Assembly (NCBI GenBank): GCA_964428225.1
Contig: CAYRXS010000012.1
Span: 1 to 48,408 of the forward strand
Reading direction: 5' to 3'
Length of the DNA stretch: 48,408 nt
Source of the DNA: JBFMCU01 sp964428225
GTDB lineage: Bacteria; Planctomycetota; UBA1135; GCA-002686595
A program made the translations under genes and the position numbers. Below, one piece after another: positions 42,770 to 48,408 of the stretch. The notes under the pieces were generated by a model. It was not told the DNA's origin and searched no databases. It worked only from the letters and a program-made list of their open reading frames with translations. Numbering within the stretch: the first letter of the stretch is position 1; each line of letters begins with the position of its first letter.

Positions 42770-45700
42770 CGCGCGATCCTCGCGAGCGCTCCGCCCCCGT
42801 GGAGGGAGGCGAGACCTGGGTCGTACATCGAGGAGGCCTGGATCGGAGGCACGACGAACTCGCCGGCGGTCACCGCGCGCAGGGCGTAGACGAACGTGCG
42901 CGCGTCCCGGGAGACCGAGGTGAAGACGACCACGCGGTCGTCGAGGAACTCCGTGCGGTCCGCGCGATACGAGGTCGGGCTCCCCACGACGACCGAGGTG
43001 GCGAGCCGTGGATTCTCGACCTCGAAGCCTCCCGGCAGGGCGTCGACCACGGCCACGTTGTCCACCCGCTCGTGCGCGGGCAGCCCGGGGGCGCTCAGGG
43101 TCACCTCGACGAGCACCAGGTCCCCCACCGAGAGGGCGCCGGGATCGACCTCCTCGCCATCCGCGTCGAGCCACCGCCGCCGCACGCGGAGGTTGTCGTC
43201 GAAGGGCGGAGGGATCCTCTCCGCAAGCAGCCCCTCGGTCCAGACGAGGATGCTGATCGGCCCCTCCCCCGCCGTGTCGATGGTGATGGGATCGGCGAGC
43301 TCGTCGAGATCGAAGACCGCGGGGGGCTCCTCGCTCGAGAAGGTCTCGCGGCGCTCCCCGACCGCGAGCTCCCCGGTGAACCGCGACGGTACGGGCCGCG
43401 CCCGCTGGTAGCGCGCGAGGGCGGTCAGGATCGTGGCGTTGCTCAGGGTGTTGCCCCACGCGCCCTGCGTGCGAGCCTCGTCGAGACGGCGGACGAGCCG
43501 CGGGATCCAGGGGTGCTCGGAATCGATCGAGAGCAGGGCCTTCAGGAGCACCGCCTCCTGGCGCGTGCGCGAGGTGATCCGTCCCGACGTCCGGGTCGTG
43601 GTCATACCGAGCAGGGCCTGGTCGCCGAGAACCTCGAGCGCGAGGTCGCGCCGCCCCATCTCCAGCCACGCCATCGCGAGGTGGGCCCGGCCGGCCATGT
43701 CGAGCTCGTCGAGCTCCTCGGTCAGCTTCGTCGTCCAGCCCCGGTTCGAGCGATCGAAGGCGGCCAGCGCCCGGCACAGGAAGGCGCGCAGGTTGGGATC
43801 CTCCGTCGCGGTTCCTCCCTCGCGCAGGGTGCGCTCGAGGTAGCCGAGCAGGCCTTCGATCAGCTCGGGGCGCACGGGGACGCCCTCGGTCCGCGCCTCC
43901 ACGAGGAAGCCTGCGGCGTAGAGGCTGCCGAACAGATACGCCTGCTTGTGTCCCGACCAGTAGGCGAGTCCTCCGGAGCCCGTCTGCATCGACCAGAGGC
44001 GGTCGATGCCCGCCGCGATCATCGCCTCGATCTCGGGGGAGCGACGCTCCTCGGTGGTCTCCGCGCGGAGGATCCCCGGGGCGTACAGCAGGGCGTAGAG
44101 GCGGCTGGTGATCTGCTCGACGCAGCCGTGGGGGTAGTCGACGAGGCTGCGCAGCACGGGCCGCAGCTCGACCGCGGGATCGCCGGCGATCTCGACGCGG
44201 GTGCGCAGTCCCTCGCGGCGGAAGCCCTCGGGCGCGTCGAGCACGAGGCGCTGTCCGGCGGGGAGGCGCACGAGCTCGATCTCGCGGTGCAGCGGAGTGG
44301 GCGGGCGGCAGGTGAATTCCGCGCGCGCAGAAGCGTCGAGGGCCTCTCCCCCCGCGGTCTCGCCGTGTACGCGGGTGGTCGCGGTCACCGCGCCGAGGCC
44401 GGTCGCTCGCGCGCGTCGCCAGCGGCGGAGGCGTTCGCCCGGAGCCAGCTCGACGACGGACGGGAGGGAGTCCTCGAGGAGGTGCACCGGCCCGTCGAGC
44501 TCGAGCGCGAGCTCGATCGTGGCGTGCTCTCCGCTCAGGTTGGTGATCTCGATCGGCACGTCGAGCACGTCGCCGGGGGCGAGGAACCGGGGCCAGCGGG
44601 ACTCGGCGACCACGGGCGTGGCGACGGTCGTGGACCGCTCCCCCGCTCCGTAGGCGTCGTCGTCGACGACCACCGCCATCCAGCGCAGCTCGCCGCGCAG
44701 GTCGGGCAGCTCGACCTCGAAGCGCGCCGTGCCGTCGGCGTTCACGGTCTGCGGCGCGCACCAGACGACGGGCGCTTCCCGCCGCCGCGCGGGAACGGGA
44801 TTCCGCCGGCGGGCCTCGGCCGCCTCCTCGTCGCCCCCGATGCGGGCCATCGAGTCGGGGCGCCGCTGGTCGGGCAGGAGCTCCGAGAAGGAATCCCGCG
44901 AGGAGACCTCGTGCCGGCGCGGGGCGAAGAAGTGGTCGTGGGGATCGCGGACCTCGTCGCCGCCGACGCTCAGGATCCCCTCGTCGACCGCCCAGAGGTG
45001 GACCATCGCGGGCAGCGCGGGAACCCGCGGAGGAGCGGTCGTGACGTTCACCACCACCGTCTCTCCGGGCCGGCCTCGATCTGGAGCGTCGATCTCGACC
45101 GGTCGCCGCGCGGTCTCGTGGCTCGTGGCGAGGCGCACGATCCCCTTGGCCCGGTGGGGAAGCCAGCTCGTGTCGTCGGCCTCGATCGGACGCACGACGG
45201 AGGCGACGAGGAACACGCCGCCGCGGGCGGAGGCGGGCACGGGAAGCTCCACGCTCGTCGCGGTCTCCTCGCACGCGATCACCCGGCTCCAGAGGATCCG
45301 GTTCGTCTCCAGGGTGAGCAGCAACCGGCCCGCGAACGGGCTCTTCACGAGGACGCGCGCGGTCGCGCCGGGCTCGTACACCTCGCGGTCGGGGACGAGC
45401 TCCACGACCTCGGGCGCCCCCATTGCCTCGTTCCAGCTCTCGCCCGCGTCGTGGGTGGCGTGGAGGTCGAGGCGGGTGCGGCGACCGGTGGCGAGGTCCG
45501 TGGCGATCACGCGGAAGGGGCCGGGGTGCGGGCAGCGCAGCTCGACCGCTCCCTCCGCGGCCCCCCGCCCACCAGGGGGGACGGCCAGCTCGGCCACCGG
45601 TTGCAGACTTTCCTCGGTCTTCCACACCCAGTTGCCGTCGACGACCTCGTGCGTCGTGCGCCGCTCGACGTGGTGGAGCACGAGCTCCAGGCCCCGGCTC

Positions 45701-48135
45701 TCCGCCGGCGCGTCCCCGGCGTCGCGCAGGGTCCAGTCGAGCTCGAAGGGCGCGTCGACCGGCGCCACCCGTCCCTCGGCGAGACGCAATCCCAGGTGCC
45801 GGCCGCACGTGTCGGCGAGGAGGCCGACGTGGCGCGACACGGAGCGGCTGCCCGGCTCCGTCACCGTCACGCTCACCGCCCCCCGCCACAGGCCGGGCTC
45901 CGCCTCCTCGGGAACCGGGAGGACGACGAGAGCCTCGCCCGCGGCGTCGAGCGTCTCCTCCGCCTCGCCGCGCGCCGGGACCTCCGGGGCGTCGGCCTCG
46001 CGGAAGGTGAAGCCGGGTCGAGCCTCCGAGACGAAGGGGGCGCGACGCCAGCGCACGTCGAGGCTCACGGGCAGCTCCGCCGCGGGCGGGCCGAGCAGGG
46101 TGCGGGCCCGGACCGCGACCGTGGGCTCCTCGCCGGGGACGAACCGCTCGGCGCCCGCCGCGGCCTCGACCTCGAGCCGCGCGGGAAGGAAGGCCTCCAC
46201 GTGGGCCGAGGTGCGCCCGAGCTCCTCCCCGCCGTCCGGGCGGCGCACGGAGAGTCGCCAGCGGCCGGTCTGGGCGTCCGCCGGGGTCGGGACGTCGACC
46301 TGGAAGACCCCCTGCCCCTCCTCGGGCACGACGACGGCCAGCGTGTCGACCTCCCGGCCGTCCGGACGCGTCACGTGGACCGCGAGCTCCCGGCCGTACG
46401 GAATGATGCCCTGCTCGGAGCGGACGATGCCGGTCGCGTGCATCGTGTCCCCGGGACGGTAGACGCCACGCTCCGTGTAGAGCATCACGTCACACTCCCC
46501 GGGAGCCGTGCGACCCGAGGTGTCCGCATGGTCGAAGACCCAGACGTGTCGGTCGAGCTGGACGTAGTTGAGGTCTCCCTCCTTCTCGGCGGTGAGGACG
46601 AAAGGAGCGCCGTCGGGGTGCGACGGAGGCACCGGCAGACGCACGAGGCCGTCGGCGCCCGTCGTCCCTCCGGTGAGGAGCTGGTTGTTGTAGGACCAGG
46701 CCCCGACGCGCGCTCCCTCGACCGGCGAGGCCTCCGCAAGGGACGTGACCCACACCAGGCACGTATCACCGTCCCGCTTCGCGGTGAGCGCGAGATCCGA
46801 CAAGCTCACGATCGTCCAGTCATCGATCCAGCGATCGTCCGTGGCGTGGACGTCGACGCGATACACGCCCCGCGGCGGGTCGATCACTTCCCCCAGGTCG
46901 AGGGCGACATGCTCCAGGACGTTCGGCCGTAGCTCGAGAGGGAAGGTCCGGCTCGCAAGGGGACGAGAGGTGGCGCGAGTCGATTCGCCGCGCACGTGCG
47001 CCACCAGGTTGTTGGGATGGACGCGTGCGGTCTCGACGCGGATCCCCTCGATGTTCGCGAGCTGGACGTCGAGGCCCAGGTTCCCCCGGGGCGACAGGAT
47101 CCCGCGCCACTCGGGGATGCGCACCTGGGCCGAGCGCCTCGGGACGTCGATGGTCACGGTCCGCCCGCCCCGGAGGGTCGTTCCCTCCTCCGAGAGCAGC
47201 GCGGCTCCCACGGTGATCGAATACGTGCGTTCGCACTCGAAGGAACCCCGGATCAGGAGCTCGTTCCCTCTCGGGCGGACGAGGACCGGCTCGACCGGAG
47301 GATCGATCTCCACGGTAGGGATCTCCTGGTCGAAGGCGAGGTTCCGGGTGAAGCGCAGGGACAGCGTCGCCTCGTCGGCGTCGTGCTCGAGCCGAGCCCC
47401 GGTCCCCGTGAGGGCGAAGCCGGCCGGGACCTGGATCCGATGGTACGTGATCCCGTTCGTGCCCAGGGTACCCTCGTAGGGCATAAGTCCTTGTGGCACA
47501 ATGACTTGTACGTATTCTGCGAGGGGTGGCTGCGTGCGCGCCACGATCCGGCGGGCGGGCTCCCGGGAGAGCACCTCGAGATCGAGCTCCCGATCCGACC
47601 CCGGGTCCACCACCCGCACGTGCCGGAGGAGCTCCGAGGGGAGGACGCGCTGGTCGAAGTCGAAGGCGAGGGCGAGCTCGCTCGCGTTCGCGTACTCGAC
47701 GACGCACTCCTCCAGCGTCAGCCGTCCCGTCTCCAGACGTCGAGTCTCCGGCCCCAGGATCCGATGGCCGGTCAGGGCCGCGAACCCGGCCGCGGGATGG
47801 AGCGTGTACACGCGACCCCGGGGCAACGGCTCCGCGAGCACGAAGCTGAGCTCGTCCGCGTCCGACCACTCCCAGTGACCTCGCGGCCTCGGCTCGATCT
47901 CGAAGGGAGGATCGGAGAGCGGGAGACCAGTCTCGTCCCGCGCGGCGAGGGGACGGTCGAACACCACGGTCAGGCGGTCGGCCTCCTCGAAGTCCTCGGT
48001 GGGCAGCAGACCGATCACCCGGACTCCCGTGATCTCCGCCGCTCTCACCTCGTGCCTGATCCACAGGAGCCCGAGAACGTTCAACGCCACGAGCGCCACT
48101 GCCAGCACTCGTCCCCTGCGACGGTACCCTGCCAT
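42766..48135 (-). CDS. yfhM: Bacterial alpha-2-macroglobulin family protein
   Basis: The 1789-residue protein has a short signal anchor (residues about 10-28) instead of the usual lipobox. Repeated MG-type beta-sandwiches follow. The thioester motif CVEQ (1338-1341, in YPHGCVEQ) is intact and is followed by the alpha-helical thioester domain (LWSMQTGSGGLAYWSGHKQ). It is a bait protein that traps proteases attacking the periplasm and links to PBP1C for wall repair. The ATG at 48135 has GGGGAGTGGG before it; an in-frame upstream extension lacks a signal and was dropped. A promoter with 17-base spacing lies at 48190-48218. Its stop overlaps the PBP1C start by 4 bases. It is an ortholog-type member; the gene symbol is by family context. 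Confidence 0.9.
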   Translation of the reverse strand: MAGYRRRGRVLAVALVALNVLGLLWIRHEVRAAEITGVRVIGLLPTEDFEEADRLTVVFDRPLAARDETGLPLSDPPFEIEPRPRGHWEWSDADELSFVLAEPLPRGRVYTLHPAAGFAALTGHRILGPETRRLETGRLTLEECVVEYANASELALAFDFDQRVLPSELLRHVRVVDPGSDRELDLEVLSREPARRIVARTQPPLAEYVQVIVPQGLMPYEGTLGTNGITYHRIQVPAGFALTGTGARLEHDADEATLSLRFTRNLAFDQEIPTVEIDPPVEPVLVRPRGNELLIRGSFECERTYSITVGAALLSEEGTTLRGGRTVTIDVPRRSAQVRIPEWRGILSPRGNLGLDVQLANIEGIRVETARVHPNNLVAHVRGESTRATSRPLASRTFPLELRPNVLEHVALDLGEVIDPPRGVYRVDVHATDDRWIDDWTIVSLSDLALTAKRDGDTCLVWVTSLAEASPVEGARVGAWSYNNQLLTGGTTGADGLVRLPVPPSHPDGAPFVLTAEKEGDLNYVQLDRHVWVFDHADTSGRTAPGECDVMLYTERGVYRPGDTMHATGIVRSEQGIIPYGRELAVHVTRPDGREVDTLAVVVPEEGQGVFQVDVPTPADAQTGRWRLSVRRPDGGEELGRTSAHVEAFLPARLEVEAAAGAERFVPGEEPTVAVRARTLLGPPAAELPVSLDVRWRRAPFVSEARPGFTFREADAPEVPARGEAEETLDAAGEALVVLPVPEEAEPGLWRGAVSVTVTEPGSRSVSRHVGLLADTCGRHLGLRLAEGRVAPVDAPFELDWTLRDAGDAPAESRGLELVLHHVERRTTHEVVDGNWVWKTEESLQPVAELAVPPGGRGAAEGAVELRCPHPGPFRVIATDLATGRRTRLDLHATHDAGESWNEAMGAPEVVELVPDREVYEPGATARVLVKSPFAGRLLLTLETNRILWSRVIACEETATSVELPVPASARGGVFLVASVVRPIEADDTSWLPHRAKGIVRLATSHETARRPVEIDAPDRGRPGETVVVNVTTAPPRVPALPAMVHLWAVDEGILSVGGDEVRDPHDHFFAPRRHEVSSRDSFSELLPDQRRPDSMARIGGDEEAAEARRRNPVPARRREAPVVWCAPQTVNADGTARFEVELPDLRGELRWMAVVVDDDAYGAGERSTTVATPVVAESRWPRFLAPGDVLDVPIEITNLSGEHATIELALELDGPVHLLEDSLPSVVELAPGERLRRWRRARATGLGAVTATTRVHGETAGGEALDASARAEFTCRPPTPLHREIELVRLPAGQRLVLDAPEGFRREGLRTRVEIAGDPAVELRPVLRSLVDYPHGCVEQITSRLYALLYAPGILRAETTEERRSPEIEAMIAAGIDRLWSMQTGSGGLAYWSGHKQAYLFGSLYAAGFLVEARTEGVPVRPELIEGLLGYLERTLREGGTATEDPNLRAFLCRALAAFDRSNRGWTTKLTEELDELDMAGRAHLAMAWLEMGRRDLALEVLGDQALLGMTTTRTSGRITSRTRQEAVLLKALLSIDSEHPWIPRLVRRLDEARTQGAWGNTLSNATILTALARYQRARPVPSRFTGELAVGERRETFSSEEPPAVFDLDELADPITIDTAGEGPISILVWTEGLLAERIPPPFDDNLRVRRRWLDADGEEVDPGALSVGDLVLVEVTLSAPGLPAHERVDNVAVVDALPGGFEVENPRLATSVVVGSPTSYRADRTEFLDDRVVVFTSVSRDARTFVYALRAVTAGEFVVPPIQASSMYDPGLASLHGGGALARIAR

Positions 48136-48189
48136 GTTCCCACTCCCCTGCCTGGGATCAAACTCGTTGTTAAGACTGCCTGAACACCA

Positions 48190-48218
48190 GTTGTAGCAAC
48201 CGACGATTCGCGTTCCAA
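48190..48218 (-). promoter_or_regulatory. Candidate sigma-70 promoter for the A2M/pbpC operon
   Basis: On the minus strand TTGGAA (48218 to 48213) and TACAAC (48195 to 48190) are separated by exactly 17 bases. Transcription would start near 48183, giving a leader of about 48 bases to the ATG at 48135. The remaining bases to the window end hold no gene I can support. Confidence 0.5.
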
Positions 48219-48408
48219 ACGAGTCGCCCGATTCGTAACGAGGATCCTCGCGCGCGGGGAGCACGACTCGCTTCGAGAAGCCGCGCGAATCACCCGCTCG
48301 TGGCGAACGGAGCTATGATCGAGTGCGCCGGCGCGCCACGCCCTCGATCGTGGACCCGCCATATTCATGAGGGCCTGCTGATATCGTCACCTGCATGCTC
48401 GACGGCCG

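Noticed and set aside
42770..45889. Upstream extension of the PBP1C frame
   Set aside because: It runs inside the A2M gene without domain or signal; the GTG at 42769 gives a normal PBP1C N-terminus.
42799..46932. Long plus-strand open frame opposite the A2M gene
   Set aside because: Arg/Gly/His-rich shadow of the A2M coding strand with no domain or signal peptide.
48174..48187. CTGCCTGAACACC resembling the REP core
   Set aside because: Has an extra A, no partner arm nearby, and lies in a promoter leader; probably chance.
1..48408. tRNA, rRNA, CRISPR array, complete insertion sequence or transposase
   Set aside because: None found on either strand by reading; the only repeats are the REP-like pair, the short repeat at 29254 and the M1 duplication.

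Overview
This is a GC-rich window (roughly two thirds G+C by eye) from a bacterial genome, interrupted by one run of exactly 100 N, so it is a scaffold rather than a finished sequence. No rRNA, tRNA or ribosomal protein gene was seen, so taxonomy rests on gene content. A Tat-exported Gfo/Idh/MocA oxidoreductase, a ThuA/DUF6807 fusion, a DUF5107-TPR protein, a PD40 propeller, many large exported proteins with HEAT/TPR repeats, and an ABC-permease/M1-peptidase fusion together resemble Planctomycetota or a related PVC or uncultured lineage. That is inference only.

Layout. 1-7285: carbohydrate-use block. The 5' part of an alpha-L-rhamnosidase-like lipoprotein (minus strand) is divergent from a plus-strand run of esterase, AP-endonuclease-2-fold sugar isomerase, HEAT/F5-8C/ThuA/DUF6807 protein and secreted oxidoreductase, which together look like a route for uptake or oxidation of an unusual sugar. 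7340-8196: two tandem small paralogs of unknown function, each with its own near-identical leader. 8535-11897: a large glycine-rich lipoprotein. 12191-14209: an O-methyltransferase divergent from a TauE/SafE permease. 14324-14423: assembly gap. 14474-15792: two translationally coupled membrane proteins. 15900-22888: PD40 propeller, BamE-like membrane protein, DUF5107-TPR protein, GH16 glucanase and a GNAT acetyltransferase. 22977-24980: a large exported helical-repeat protein. 24986-29174: a two-gene minus-strand operon with a GalU-like protein lacking the usual nucleotide-binding glycines, followed by a fucokinase-type GHMP kinase fused to a UGPase-type pyrophosphorylase. 29297-30718: a conserved uncharacterised protein and a membrane protein.

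30741-32472 is the most disturbed region: a decayed C-terminal copy of the M1 peptidase gene with a Trp-to-TGA nonsense change, a REP-like inverted repeat exactly at its truncated end, and a lower-GC lipoprotein gene. 32715-37988: the intact ABC permease/M1 fusion, its ATPase, and a divergent TetR regulator with a clear palindromic operator candidate between them. 37963-40422: an exported protein with carboxypeptidase-regulatory-like repeats. 41069-48135: the alpha-2-macroglobulin/PBP1C pair, a periplasmic defence and peptidoglycan-repair module.

The strongest leads for something undescribed are the kinase-pyrophosphorylase fusion with its degenerate GalU-like partner, the tandem small paralogs, and the REP-bounded duplication scar.
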